Assembly: GCA_934149515.1 (NCBI GenBank)
Contig: CAKPFD010000009.1
Location: 1-47,365 of the forward strand
DNA length: 47,365 nt
DNA from: an uncultured Bacilli bacterium
Lineage (GTDB): Bacteria > Bacillota_I > Bacilli_A > RF39 > UBA660
Direction of reading: 5' to 3'
Shown: piece by piece, positions 14,572 to 24,545 of the stretch
How positions within the stretch are numbered: the first letter of the stretch is position 1
Layout: every line of letters begins with the position of its first letter
Position numbers and translations under genes: made by a program
Notes under the pieces: generated by a model
Told to the model about the DNA's origin: nothing
What the model saw: only the letters and a program-made list of their open reading frames with translations
The model's database searches: none

Positions 14572-16860
14572 ATGGTGATGTTTCCGTTTGAAGATGATCT
14601 TTATGTTGTAACACCTGATTGTATGAAGAAAAAATTGTTACTTGAACAAAGTGATAATGGTTTGTTATATCAGATGAATTTTGCTAGTTTAGAAGAAGTA
14701 AAGGAGCATTATTTTTTTACAATTAAGAAAGAGGCGATCCTTTATTTATTAGATACGACGGATTATTCTTATGATGTGATTGTGGAGTTGCTTCGTTTTT
14801 TGTATGTGATTGATGATAAAAAGACATATCGTAAGAAAAAATTGATCCAATTACAACATATTAAGAAATTGTTAGATGAACAAGGATTTTTAGAATATGA
14901 TGAGACATATTTAGAGTATATTTTATCAAAAAAAGTATTAGTAATTGGTTATCCTTTATTAGAGCCATATGAAGTGGATATGCTTGATGCTATGGGGGCT
15001 TGTTATTATCAAGAGGTACCTTCTTTTCCTTTGCCGAATGCAATTCATTATGATAGATTGTATGATGAAGTGGTTGGCACTTGTCAGAAGATGCGGTTAT
15101 TGAACGCTAATGGTGTTCCTTATAGTCATATGGTTTTAGCCGGTGTTGATGATAGTTATTATTATGCTTTATCTGTGATGTGTCGTTTTTTTGATATTCC
15201 AATTATGATCCCTTATCAAAATAGTATTTACTCTACTATTTGGGGAAGAAAGTTTTTACAACAACAAAATTTGGAGGAGATCAAAGATAAAGCGATTCGC
15301 AATAGTTTAACAAAAATTGTTTCTTCGTTATCGTTTGCCAAGAATAGTAAGCATTATTTGTTGTTATTAGAAAAAGAAATGCAAAAGGCGCTATTAGAAG
15401 AAGATACCTTGCTAGATGCAGTTCAAATTCAGAACCAGGTGACTTCTATTGCTGCTTTAACAAATGATACGCAATATGTTTTTATTCTTGGTATTAATCA
15501 AAATAAGATACCTACCTTATATAAAGATGAAGATTTTTTAAATGATTCTTTAAAAGATGAAGTGGCGTTATTAACAACTGCTCAAAAAAATAAACAAATG
15601 ATGCATGCAACTGCTATGGCAATAGCTTCTATTAAGCATGTTACACTATCTTATAAAGATACCTCATTACAACAATTATTTTATCCTAGTAATTTGTTAG
15701 CTTCTTTACATATTGAAAGTAGTTTGCCAGAAAAAATGAAATATTGTTATAGTGATTGTTATAATCGTTATTTGTTAGGAACTAGTCTTGATAAATATTA
15801 TAAATACCATGAAAAAACTCATGATTTAGCGAATTTGTTACCTTATTATAACAGCGCATATTCTAGTTTTGATCATCATTACCATACTATTACCAAAGAA
15901 AAGAATTTTTTAACACTTTCTTATTCACAACTAGATGACTATGCCTTATGTCCTTTTCGCTATTATGCAAAATATATTTTACAACTAGACCCATTTGTTG
16001 TTAGCTTTCCTCAAAAACTTGGAACGATTTATCATACGGTTTTGTCCCATTTATATGATAGCTCTTTTGACTTTGAAAAAGTATATCAGAAGGCAGTTTG
16101 CTCTATGGAATTGGATAGCAAAGAACAATTTTTATTAAAACGATTGAAAAAAGAACTTTCTTTTATTGTTCAGACGATACGAGAACAAGAACAACAAACT
16201 GGATTACAGAAAGCTTTGGTAGAAAAAAAATTAGAGATTCGAAAAGAAAATTATGTTTTAAAGGGTTTTATTGATAAAATTTTGTACTGTCAGAAAAATA
16301 ATCAAACGTATTATGCTTTTTTCGATTATAAAACTGGTAATGTAGAATTAAATCTTGATTATATAAATAGTGGATTGCATTTACAACTTCCAATCTATTT
16401 ATATTTAATAGAAAAAACACAGTTATTTGATGATGCTGTTTTTGCTGGATTTTTTTATCAGTGCTTATTAAAAGGTAGTAAAGAAGAAGAGAAGAAGAAA
16501 CAAGATTTAAAACTTTTTGGTTATACTGCTCAAGAAGAATCCGTTCTTGCTATTTTAGATGATTCTTATGAAAAGAGTCAGTGGATTAAAGGCTTAGCTT
16601 TGACAAAAGATGGGACACTTAGTAGTCGTGCTAAGGTACTTAGTGAAGCTGAACAGCAAGACATCATTGATAAAGTAGAAAATGTAGTAGAACAGTTTGC
16701 TAAGCGAATTCAAGAAAATGATTTTGTGATTGCTCCTAAGATTTGTAATCAACAAAATATTAGTTGTTTGTATTGTTCATTTAAAGAGATTTGCTTTCAT
16801 GATTATTTAGATAACCAGTTATTAGAAAAAGATGAAAAGGAGGTGGAACAAGGTGCCTAA
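14572..16860 (+). CDS. addB: AddB-like subunit of the AddAB helicase-nuclease (short form)
   Basis: 762 residues from ATG 14572 (AGGG five bases upstream; ATG 14578 is also possible). An extended -10 (TGTGGTACAAT) lies upstream. The C-terminal half carries a RecB-type PD-(D/E)XK nuclease: GFIDKI and FDYKTGN. The iron-sulfur cysteines are present: Cys in YALCPFRYYAKYIL, then CLYCSFKEIC (C-x2-C-x5-C). I see no Walker A motif, and the protein is about 400 residues shorter than Bacillus AddB (1166), so the inactive helicase part is reduced. It overlaps addA by eight bases. The complex processes double-strand breaks for RecA. Confidence 0.85.
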   Translation: MVMFPFEDDLYVVTPDCMKKKLLLEQSDNGLLYQMNFASLEEVKEHYFFTIKKEAILYLLDTTDYSYDVIVELLRFLYVIDDKKTYRKKKLIQLQHIKKLLDEQGFLEYDETYLEYILSKKVLVIGYPLLEPYEVDMLDAMGACYYQEVPSFPLPNAIHYDRLYDEVVGTCQKMRLLNANGVPYSHMVLAGVDDSYYYALSVMCRFFDIPIMIPYQNSIYSTIWGRKFLQQQNLEEIKDKAIRNSLTKIVSSLSFAKNSKHYLLLLEKEMQKALLEEDTLLDAVQIQNQVTSIAALTNDTQYVFILGINQNKIPTLYKDEDFLNDSLKDEVALLTTAQKNKQMMHATAMAIASIKHVTLSYKDTSLQQLFYPSNLLASLHIESSLPEKMKYCYSDCYNRYLLGTSLDKYYKYHEKTHDLANLLPYYNSAYSSFDHHYHTITKEKNFLTLSYSQLDDYALCPFRYYAKYILQLDPFVVSFPQKLGTIYHTVLSHLYDSSFDFEKVYQKAVCSMELDSKEQFLLKRLKKELSFIVQTIREQEQQTGLQKALVEKKLEIRKENYVLKGFIDKILYCQKNNQTYYAFFDYKTGNVELNLDYINSGLHLQLPIYLYLIEKTQLFDDAVFAGFFYQCLLKGSKEEEKKKQDLKLFGYTAQEESVLAILDDSYEKSQWIKGLALTKDGTLSSRAKVLSEAEQQDIIDKVENVVEQFAKRIQENDFVIAPKICNQQNISCLYCSFKEICFHDYLDNQLLEKDEKEVEQGA

Positions 16861-19800
16861 GTTTACAGAAGAACAACAACGTGCTATTGATGAAGAAGGG
16901 AAAAATATTTTAGTTAGTGCAGGAGCTGGAAGTGGTAAAACAGCTGTCTTAACAGAGCGAGTATTGCGTAAAATAAAACAAGGGGGCTCAATTTCTTCTT
17001 TACTTATCTTAACTTTTACCAATAAAGCAGCAGCAGAAATGAAAGAGAGAATTCGTAAAAAATTACAAAAAGAAAATATGAATGAACAATTAGATTTACT
17101 AGATAGTAGTTATATTACGACCTTTGATGCTTTTTCCTTATCTATCGTTAAAAAATACGCTGACATTTTAAAAGTACCAAAGAATGTAGCAATTGCTGAA
17201 AATTCTATTTTAGTATTACAAAAGCGAGCTTTTTTGGAAGAAATCCTTGCTAATTATTATCAACATCCAACAAAAACTTTTGAAGGGCTGATTTCTTACT
17301 TTTGCTTGAAGGATGATAAGAGTTTTCAAGATAAGATTTTAGCACTTGATGAAACGTTAGAATTAGAACTTGATAAAGAACAAACACTTTCCCAATATGT
17401 AGATAACTATTTTGATCCTAAGCATTTAAAAACATTTCAAGAGGAGTATTTAACATTACTTTGTGAAAAAAAACAGATGTTAGAAAATGCTTTGGAAGAT
17501 GTAAAAGCACAAGCAGATGGGAAATATTATCAAAAAGTAGCAACGTTATTAGAACCTATTTTGGCAAGTGACAGTTATCTAGCCTTAAAAAAATCTTTAC
17601 AAATAGAATCGTTTCCACGCCTACCTAGTAAAAGTAGTGAAGAGTTAAAACAGACGAAACAAAAAATAATGCTGCTTTTACAAGAATTATTAGATTTAGC
17701 ATGTTATGATAACGAAGAGGAAATGTTGCAATCTATCATGAATATGAAACCTTATGTAGAAGTTATCATTGCTATTTTACAAGAATTAGAACAGAAAATG
17801 GTAGCTTATAAGCAACAACGACAACTTTATACATTCATGGATATTGAAAAATTAGCGATTGCTTTAGTACGTGATCATGCTGAAGCAAGGGAAGAGATAA
17901 AACAACAATTTCAAGAGATTTTGATTGATGAATATCAAGATACCAATGATATTCAAGAGACATTTATTTCTTATATTGCAAAAGATAATCTTTATATGGT
18001 TGGTGATATCAAACAATCAATCTATCGTTTTCGTAATGCGAATCCATTGATTTTTAAAGAAAAATATGATCGCTATCAACAAGGTGATGGTGGTATTGTT
18101 ATTGATTTAACCAAAAATTTTCGTAGTAGAAAAGAAGTACTAGATGATATTAATATGCTTTTTGCCTTTATTATGGATGATAAAATAGGTGGAGCAGAAT
18201 ATCGTTGTGGGCATGAAATGATCTTTGGTAATATGACATATGAAGAAAAAGCAAAGACAAAAGATGAACATCATTTAGAGATCATCAGTTATGATGCATC
18301 CAATAAAGAAAGCAGTAAAGTTGAAAAGGAAGCGTTTTTAATCGCTGATGATATTAAACAAAAACTGGCTGATGCTTATCTTGTGTATGATAAAGATGAT
18401 GATAAACTACGCCAGATTGAATATCGAGATTTTGTTATTTTACTTGATCGTTCTACGGACTTTTTAACTTATCGACAAATTTTTGAGCACTTACAAATTC
18501 CTTTAACCTTATGGCAAGATGAAAAGGCTAGTAGTGAAGTTGATTTATATTTGTTAAAAAATTTCTTTGTTTTACTTCATTGTATGGCGACCAATCAGTA
18601 TGATGCTAGTTTCTTTATGGCTTTTACTTGTCTTGGACGTAGTTTTTTACTTTCTTATTCTGATGATATGATTTATCATTATGTTGCTAACAAAACATAC
18701 CGTGATAGTTCATTATATAAATTATTTTTACCATTTGCAAAAAGTTATAACAGTTTGACGCCATCATCTTTTTTAAGGGATATTTTAGCTGCTTTTCATT
18801 ATCAAGAGAAGTTGACTACAATTACAAACTTGGATATTATGAATTTACGAATGGAATATTTTGTTCAATTGGTGACACAATTAGAAACAAGTGGTTTCTT
18901 GATGGATGATGTTTGTCATTACTTTCAAACTGTTATGGATACTAATTTTGAAATTAAATTACCGATGAGTCGTCCTGATACAAATAGTGTTAAAATCATG
19001 ACCATTCATACATCTAAAGGATTAGAGTATCCAATTTGTTATTTTGCTGGTTTTACTAAGAAATTTAATGATAGTGATTTTAAAGAAACTGTTTTTTATG
19101 ATCGAAACTATGGGCTTGTGTTACCTGATATTATAAAAGATCAGGATTTAATTACAAAGACATTATCTTTACAAGCAGTACAACTTGCTGATATTGGAGA
19201 GAAGATTCGCTTACTTTATGTTGCTTTAACAAGGGCAAGAGAAAAAATGATTCTTTTATTACCAGAGGAAGAGGAAATACTTTTTACAGGTTTAAAAGTA
19301 GATGATTTTACAAGATTACAGTATCGTTCTTTTGAAATGATCATGAAAAGTATTTATTCAATGGTATTATCTAATAAACGAAATGTAGAAGCCATTCCTT
19401 CTTTTAGTAAAGCTTATTTATCGGTTCAAAGTCCTAGTAAGTTTCAACATACTAAAGAGAAAGAATTAGAGATTATTCCTTCACTTTATCAGAATACTCT
19501 ATTAGAAAAACAGACTTTCTCTAAAGAAGTACAAGATGTTGATGAGAATTTATTGGCTTTTGGTAGGTATGTTCATCAGTTGTTAGAACGCTGTGATTTT
19601 TCAAACTTTAGTATTCCCAAAATAGAAGATAAAAGGGTAGAGAAAAAGATCTTAGCATTTTTAAATCAACCATTTTTAAAGCAGCACCAAAATGATAAAT
19701 TTTATCAGGAATTTGAATTTTATTATCAAGAGGATAAAAGATTTGCTCATGGAAAGATCGATTTATTGATTGTGAGTAAGACGTGTGCTTTTATTGTTGA

Positions 19801-19948
19801 TTATAAATTAAAACATATTGTTGATAAGGCTTATGTAGAACAGTTGAAAGGATATCAAAAAGCTATTCAACAACGACTTGACTTACCAGTTTATTGTTAT
19901 CTTTATTCTGTGATGGATGAAGAGCTTGTTTTAGTACTTGAAGCTTAA
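16853..19948 (+). CDS. addA: AddA: helicase-nuclease subunit A (UvrD/Rep family)
   Basis: 1031 residues starting at GTG 16853, chosen because AAGGAGG (16837-16843) lies nine bases before it; an earlier ATG would include that site. Motifs in order: Walker A SAGAGSGKTAV, FTNKAAAEMKERI, Walker B ILIDEYQDTND, VGDIKQSIYRFRNA, IMTIHTSKGLEYPI and LLYVALTRAREKMIL. The C-terminus is a PD-(D/E)XK nuclease (GRYVHQLLERC ... HGKIDLLIV ... IVDYKLK). The length is close to the family norm (about 1230 in Bacillus, somewhat shorter here). AddA unwinds and cuts broken DNA ends together with AddB. Confidence 0.93.
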   Translation: MPKFTEEQQRAIDEEGKNILVSAGAGSGKTAVLTERVLRKIKQGGSISSLLILTFTNKAAAEMKERIRKKLQKENMNEQLDLLDSSYITTFDAFSLSIVKKYADILKVPKNVAIAENSILVLQKRAFLEEILANYYQHPTKTFEGLISYFCLKDDKSFQDKILALDETLELELDKEQTLSQYVDNYFDPKHLKTFQEEYLTLLCEKKQMLENALEDVKAQADGKYYQKVATLLEPILASDSYLALKKSLQIESFPRLPSKSSEELKQTKQKIMLLLQELLDLACYDNEEEMLQSIMNMKPYVEVIIAILQELEQKMVAYKQQRQLYTFMDIEKLAIALVRDHAEAREEIKQQFQEILIDEYQDTNDIQETFISYIAKDNLYMVGDIKQSIYRFRNANPLIFKEKYDRYQQGDGGIVIDLTKNFRSRKEVLDDINMLFAFIMDDKIGGAEYRCGHEMIFGNMTYEEKAKTKDEHHLEIISYDASNKESSKVEKEAFLIADDIKQKLADAYLVYDKDDDKLRQIEYRDFVILLDRSTDFLTYRQIFEHLQIPLTLWQDEKASSEVDLYLLKNFFVLLHCMATNQYDASFFMAFTCLGRSFLLSYSDDMIYHYVANKTYRDSSLYKLFLPFAKSYNSLTPSSFLRDILAAFHYQEKLTTITNLDIMNLRMEYFVQLVTQLETSGFLMDDVCHYFQTVMDTNFEIKLPMSRPDTNSVKIMTIHTSKGLEYPICYFAGFTKKFNDSDFKETVFYDRNYGLVLPDIIKDQDLITKTLSLQAVQLADIGEKIRLLYVALTRAREKMILLLPEEEEILFTGLKVDDFTRLQYRSFEMIMKSIYSMVLSNKRNVEAIPSFSKAYLSVQSPSKFQHTKEKELEIIPSLYQNTLLEKQTFSKEVQDVDENLLAFGRYVHQLLERCDFSNFSIPKIEDKRVEKKILAFLNQPFLKQHQNDKFYQEFEFYYQEDKRFAHGKIDLLIVSKTCAFIVDYKLKHIVDKAYVEQLKGYQKAIQQRLDLPVYCYLYSVMDEELVLVLEA

Positions 19949-20039
19949 ATTTGGTCTTTTTTGAAATTAAAATGCACCAATTGTAAAAATGATATTTTTT
20001 AAACTGCCCATTTCATACTACCAAAAAAACCTGTTTTAT

Positions 20040-20068
20040 TTGACAAATAGAAACTTTTGTAGTATAAT
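20040..20068 (+). promoter_or_regulatory. Consensus sigma-A promoter
   Basis: TTGACA, 17-base spacer, TATAAT: a perfect match on both boxes, driving the 139-aa gene at 20114. Confidence 0.85.
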
Positions 20069-20113
20069 ACAACCATCTTCAAAATATAGGGGTTGAATAA
20101 GGGGGTTATAATT

Positions 20114-20533
20114 ATGGAGAAAGCTTATATATTTGAGTATTTAGATGAAAATGATTTTAGAAAGAGAGAACGTTCTGTTCGTAAGTATAATATGCTTGCT
20201 TATAAAAAGTTAACGTTTGAATATTATCCTGAAATTCGTTCTGGACATTTTTTAGGTAAAAAAGTAGCAAGTGATACAACTGCAAATACAGAAAGCTATG
20301 AATTAAAATTACCAACAGATGAATTGTTTGCAAAAGTTCATGGGGAAATTCGTGTACATTACACAGTTTATCTTGATAAAAATATTATTTTATTAACCAA
20401 TATTACACCAGAAGGAATTTTGGATGAAGGACATCGTGCAGAATTAACGACGTATAAAGGTGTCATGATTTCTAAATCTAATCCAGAAAAAGATATCTTT
20501 AAAATTAATTTATTAAATCATTTAAATAAATAA
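20114..20533 (+). CDS. Unknown conserved-looking cytosolic protein
   Basis: 139 residues from ATG 20114; AAGGGGG precedes it, and an upstream TTG would overlap that site. It is rich in charged and aromatic residues, with no membrane segment. The N-terminal MEKAYIFEYLDENDFRKRERSVRKYNMLAYKKLTFEY looks structured, and the C-terminal half is beta-rich (ELFAKVHGEIRVHYTVYL). I do not recognise the family. It is driven by the strongest promoter in the window, which suggests high constitutive expression. Confidence 0.7.
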   Translation: MEKAYIFEYLDENDFRKRERSVRKYNMLAYKKLTFEYYPEIRSGHFLGKKVASDTTANTESYELKLPTDELFAKVHGEIRVHYTVYLDKNIILLTNITPEGILDEGHRAELTTYKGVMISKSNPEKDIFKINLLNHLNK

Positions 20534-20571
20534 CTGTTATGAACAAATAAACTCATGCAGTTTTTATTTTG
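20532..20571 (+). repeat. Terminator repeat, left copy
   Basis: ACTGTTATGAAC, a short loop, then TCATGCAGTTTTTATTT forms a terminator overlapping the stop codon. A near-identical block (about three mismatches in 38 bases) recurs at 21496-21533, so the gene at 20630-21481 lies between direct repeats. Confidence 0.75.
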
Positions 20572-20629
20572 TTGTTTTTAATTATATGATACAATGGTTT
20601 TAAGAAAAGTGTTAAAGGAGAATAAAAAA

Positions 20630-21481
20630 GTGGAGAAAGAAGATTATATAAAAATTACAAAACAACAGCTTGATGAACAACCTAGTCAAATAATAATTGA
20701 TCAGATTCACCGTTATTATAACGCTAAAGAATTACCATGTTCAAAGCATCATTATAAATTGAACGATGATGTTGTTTTGAAAAAAGGTACGTTATTGCAT
20801 GGCACCTACAAGAATTTAGAAGGATTAAAAAACATTGTCAAAGAAGGATTAATATCTAGTTGGTTTATTGATGGTAGATTATCTAAATATCCAAGTTCTG
20901 TTGGGGTATGGAATTTAAAAAAAGATTACTTATTAAAAGATTATATAAATTTTTACTCTGGAGGTACTGTTTTATATAGTGGCATTTTTGAAAATGGGGT
21001 AGATACACAAACAATAAGGACGGCTGTTATTCCATATAATGAAATGAATGATATTATTAGTATTACAAGCAAATTTGATTGCCATAAGTGGATTTTAGAA
21101 CAAACAAAAGAAGCAAGATTTATGCCTAGTTTAGTTCAAAATAGAGTCCAAATTGGTATTATATTTAATGGAAACAATGTCGGTACGAAAACTTTATTAA
21201 AAGGAGATATATTAAATCCTAATTTTATTAATGATGAAATTGTTAAAGAATTTGTTAATCCAGATTATTATAATGAAAAATTTTTAAAGAAAAGAAAAAA
21301 TAAAGATGATTTCTTTACGGATAGAGAAAGTGCTATTTTGTTTGGTATTCCTTCAAATTTAATAGAGGGCATATTGGTTGGAAGAAAATATGAAAAAGAT
21401 ACTAAAATATTGTGTGAAATAAAAGAATTATTGCCTAATTGTTATATTTGTAATTTAGATGGGAAAGTTATTTATACTTAA
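20630..21481 (+). CDS. Unknown protein, possible ADP-ribosyltransferase fold
   Basis: 283 residues if translated from GTG 20630, the start after AAAGGAGAAT; the frame is open back to ATG 20594 (295 residues), which has no ribosome site. Residues about 50-75 (KGTLLHGTYKNLEGLKNIVKEGLIS) fit the HGT... N...I...GL signature of ADP-ribosyltransferase-like folds (PARP, DarT, RNA 2'-phosphotransferase). A late Glu in DRESAILFGIPSNLIEGILVG could be catalytic. There is no signal or membrane segment. It could be a toxin or defence effector, but no antitoxin is evident. The gene lies between direct repeats at the edge of an accessory block. Confidence 0.5.
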   Translation: MEKEDYIKITKQQLDEQPSQIIIDQIHRYYNAKELPCSKHHYKLNDDVVLKKGTLLHGTYKNLEGLKNIVKEGLISSWFIDGRLSKYPSSVGVWNLKKDYLLKDYINFYSGGTVLYSGIFENGVDTQTIRTAVIPYNEMNDIISITSKFDCHKWILEQTKEARFMPSLVQNRVQIGIIFNGNNVGTKTLLKGDILNPNFINDEIVKEFVNPDYYNEKFLKKRKNKDDFFTDRESAILFGIPSNLIEGILVGRKYEKDTKILCEIKELLPNCYICNLDGKVIYT

Positions 21482-21495
21482 GCAAAATAAAAAAG

Positions 21496-21533
21496 ACTGT
21501 TATGAATAAATAAATTCATGCAGTTTTTATTTG
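21496..21533. repeat. Terminator repeat, right copy
   Basis: Same block as 20532-20571: stem ACTG..ATGAAT/ATTCAT.CAGT, then TTTTTATTT. Its right edge also contains the stop codon of the minus-strand metallopeptidase gene. Confidence 0.7.
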
Positions 21534-22585
21534 GTATGATCATTTGTTTTTTGATAACTTAAAACATTATTTACTTCATTTTTATAGCAATTAGATAATC
21601 TAGTAATATTATCCTGATTTATTTTAAGTTCTTTGTTATTCACAATAGGAATATCTAAAGTATCTAGTAGTTTTAAATCATTATCTGCTACTAAATCAGT
21701 ATGTCCTAGTATATCGATTAGATAGCAAAGTTCATCTTTCTTTTCTTGTTGATTTTGTATTTTGTTATGAAAATCACTTGCTAACACTGTACCGATAACA
21801 TATCGTTGTCGTTTGTCAAATTGCAAAGATCCAGATTTTACTATGTCATTTAAATAGTTTTCACCTCTTGTAGATAATAATTCATAAAGTTTTGAATTTT
21901 CATCTAGAGAGTTTAAATAATTCAATAAAACATCTTGGGTAAGGTGATTATTATTTTGTTTATATAATTTTACTAATGTATTTTCAAAAATGATGCACCC
22001 TGCATCATCGTAAGTTTCTATCAAACGATTATTTTTTCGTACCGTTATTTCTTCATCATTATATTCTTTGCTTTCTTGAAGATAGTCTTGTAATAAAAAT
22101 TCCATTGTGATTGTTGATGTTTCTCCTAAAAATTGTTTTATTGTGCTATCTTGATTTTTTGGTTGACTAAATTTATGTGTTATTTCATGAGCAATAGTGA
22201 ATGTATCATCTAAATTTTCAGCATAATCTATTTGAACAGAACCATCATTTCCAACTCCTGAGTGATTGCCATTATATTCATTTTCAATTTTGGAAAATTT
22301 GACAGAAACATCTTCTTTGCCATTATATACATCTTTTTCTCTTAAGATATTTTGAAACATAGAAGAATATTCTGGTTTTATGGAAGCGAAAAAATCAGTA
22401 ACCGTTTGAATGGAAGTATTTAATGGAACATTTGATGAATATTCTTTTGGTTCTAGTTTCTTAGTATTATCTATAATTATATGTGCAAGTTTTGTAATTT
22501 CATCAAAATACTTTAATTGAAGTTGTAATCTATTATCATTTAAGGAATTTTGTATTGCTGAATTTAATCTATCATAATAATTCAT
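21527..22585 (-). CDS. HExxH zinc metallopeptidase-like protein
   Basis: 352 residues. The motif IAHEITHKF (about 133-141) is a zinc-binding HExxH site. A following GETSTITMEF supplies a Glu at the distance expected of a gluzincin; the HE..H ... GE(T/S)x(T/S)..ME layout recalls M3-type oligoendopeptidases, though the protein is much shorter than they are (about 600). There is no signal peptide, so it is cytosolic. The start follows AAGGTTGGTGAT, with a TATAAT upstream on the minus strand. It lies next to an ABC exporter on the same strand; a shared role in peptide handling is possible but unproven. Confidence 0.7.
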   Translation of the reverse strand: MNYYDRLNSAIQNSLNDNRLQLQLKYFDEITKLAHIIIDNTKKLEPKEYSSNVPLNTSIQTVTDFFASIKPEYSSMFQNILREKDVYNGKEDVSVKFSKIENEYNGNHSGVGNDGSVQIDYAENLDDTFTIAHEITHKFSQPKNQDSTIKQFLGETSTITMEFLLQDYLQESKEYNDEEITVRKNNRLIETYDDAGCIIFENTLVKLYKQNNNHLTQDVLLNYLNSLDENSKLYELLSTRGENYLNDIVKSGSLQFDKRQRYVIGTVLASDFHNKIQNQQEKKDELCYLIDILGHTDLVADNDLKLLDTLDIPIVNNKELKINQDNITRLSNCYKNEVNNVLSYQKTNDHTK

Positions 22586-22660
22586 TTTATCACCAACCTT
22601 AATATATTATTTATTATATCATGTTAGCTTGCTTAATGTTGCAGTAAGATGAAAACTTTT

Positions 22661-24415
22661 TTAGTAGGTTATTGGATTATTATCTTGAATATTTATTTCA
22701 GGATTATATAATCTTCTATAAAGTGATGATGTTTTCATTAGTTCCTTATGATTTCCACTTGCTAATACTTTTCCATTATCAATTAAATAAATTATATCAG
22801 CATCCATTATTGTCGATAATCTATGAGCTACAATGATGATGGTGTGTGTACTGACTAAGTTATTTATTGTTTTTTTGATATATTCCTGTGATTCATTATC
22901 TAGGGCAGATGTTGCTTCGTCAAATAATATTACTTTAGTATTTTTTAGTAAAGTTCTTGCAATGGCAATTCTTTGCTTTTGACCACCAGACAAGTTTACA
23001 CCGCTTTCACCAATTATTGTATTATATTTTTTCGGCAATGACATAATATAATCATCTATGTATGCTTCTTTACATACTGCTCTAATTTCTTCTAAACTAG
23101 CATCATTTTTAACCATTTTAAAATTATCTATAATACTTTGATTAAAAAGGTAAGGATCTTGCCGAATGATGGAAATATTCTTTCGTAAACTATTTTCTGT
23201 TAAGCATTTAATATCAATATCGTTTATTTTGATTTTTCCATTAGAAGTATCAAAGTATCTCATTAAAAGATTAAATATTGTTGATTTCCCTTGACCAGAT
23301 TTTCCAACGATGGCAATTTTCTTATATGGTTCTAATTGCATTGTTAAACCATTTAAAACATAATCTTCTTCTTTTCTATATCTAAATTTTACATTGTCAA
23401 ATGTAATTTTAATTTTATCATTTTCAATTTCTTTTGTTCCGAATTTTTCGTCTTTATATAAGCGATTATTAATTAACTCATCTATTCGCTTTAATGATAC
23501 TACAACTTTGTTGTAATTAACTCCAAAATCAGATAAATTTTCAATGACTGTATCAAATTTCCATATTAGGGTTTGGATGACTAAGAATAATTTTATATCA
23601 ATATTTCCGTTTAGAACTAGTAATCCTAATGTTAAAAATATGATAAATTCTATTGTAAAATATACCAAATTGTTAATTCCATAATAGATGTTTTCTTCTT
23701 TAGATATTTTCATTTGTTTATCATTAATATTTTCTATTATTTTAATCATTCTAGAATTGGCGTTTTCTTTAATACCTAGTGCTTTTATTTCACGAATACC
23801 ATTCATGTCTTCTGTAGCATTTTTAGACAGTTTGTCACTTTCTTTACTAATTTCTTCTTGTACTTTTTTAATTTTTGGATAATAAATATTAGCTAAGATA
23901 TACATGGCAATTCCAAGAATTATAAATTCTAAACCAACAAAAATTGAAACACAAAATGAATAGATTAATATTACTATGGCTGTTATAAAATTAGAAGCTA
24001 AATCAATGATACTTTTTAAAAGAGATATAATTTTTTCTAAATCATTATTTAATCTATTAGTTAACTCTCCAATACCCATATCTTCAAAGGCAATAGCAGG
24101 TAGGTCTAATATTTTATGATACAAGTCTATTTGACCATTTTTGATAAAATCTTTTTCTAATTTGTTATAAAGTAGTTCTTTAATTGTACTACATATTGCC
24201 CATGAGATTATATTGGATAATCCAAATAAAGTTAAAAATATAATAAAATTAGCTTCTTGATTAACAGTTAAATTGTCAACAGCATAAGCCCAAAATATAG
24301 ATGTTGCTAGAGGTAATATATTTAATAAAATATTAACTATAATGTATAATGTCATTCTTAATTTATCGTTTTTTAAGTATTTTAGCATTAATTTAAAATA
24401 ATTTATGTCTTTCAT
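22661..24415 (-). CDS. ABC exporter (fused permease and ATPase)
   Basis: 584 residues: six membrane helices (to about 310) and a complete nucleotide-binding domain. Walker A is GKSGQGKST, the Q-loop is IRQDPYLFNQS, the signature is NLSGGQKQR, Walker B is VILFDEATSALD, and the H-loop is IVAHRLST. All catalytic residues are intact, so a homodimer can work, unlike the MarR-linked pair at 8773-12484. There is no peptidase domain. The ribosome site GAGGTGAAAAG precedes ATG. The substrate is unknown; the metallopeptidase gene downstream is in the same direction, 75 bases away. Confidence 0.9.
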   Translation of the reverse strand: MKDINYFKLMLKYLKNDKLRMTLYIIVNILLNILPLATSIFWAYAVDNLTVNQEANFIIFLTLFGLSNIISWAICSTIKELLYNKLEKDFIKNGQIDLYHKILDLPAIAFEDMGIGELTNRLNNDLEKIISLLKSIIDLASNFITAIVILIYSFCVSIFVGLEFIILGIAMYILANIYYPKIKKVQEEISKESDKLSKNATEDMNGIREIKALGIKENANSRMIKIIENINDKQMKISKEENIYYGINNLVYFTIEFIIFLTLGLLVLNGNIDIKLFLVIQTLIWKFDTVIENLSDFGVNYNKVVVSLKRIDELINNRLYKDEKFGTKEIENDKIKITFDNVKFRYRKEEDYVLNGLTMQLEPYKKIAIVGKSGQGKSTIFNLLMRYFDTSNGKIKINDIDIKCLTENSLRKNISIIRQDPYLFNQSIIDNFKMVKNDASLEEIRAVCKEAYIDDYIMSLPKKYNTIIGESGVNLSGGQKQRIAIARTLLKNTKVILFDEATSALDNESQEYIKKTINNLVSTHTIIIVAHRLSTIMDADIIYLIDNGKVLASGNHKELMKTSSLYRRLYNPEINIQDNNPITY

Positions 24416-24474
24416 ATTTTCTTTTCACCTCAATATTTTTATTGTTTTTCAATGTGTTGCTCTTGATTTGTTTA

Positions 24475-24498
24475 TAAAAAAATGAACCATTTTGGTTC
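24475..24498 (-). terminator. Terminator of the NUDIX gene
   Basis: On the minus strand GAACC-AAAAT-GGTTC is followed by ATTTTTTTAT. Confidence 0.75.
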
Positions 24499-24545
24499 GA
24501 TTAATTTTTTTATGGTACCCTAAGAAAAGAAGTAAAACAACTATT

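Noticed and set aside
20630..22585. A toxin-antitoxin pair of the ART-like protein and the metallopeptidase
   Set aside because: The genes are convergent with separate promoters and a terminator between them; no coupling is visible.
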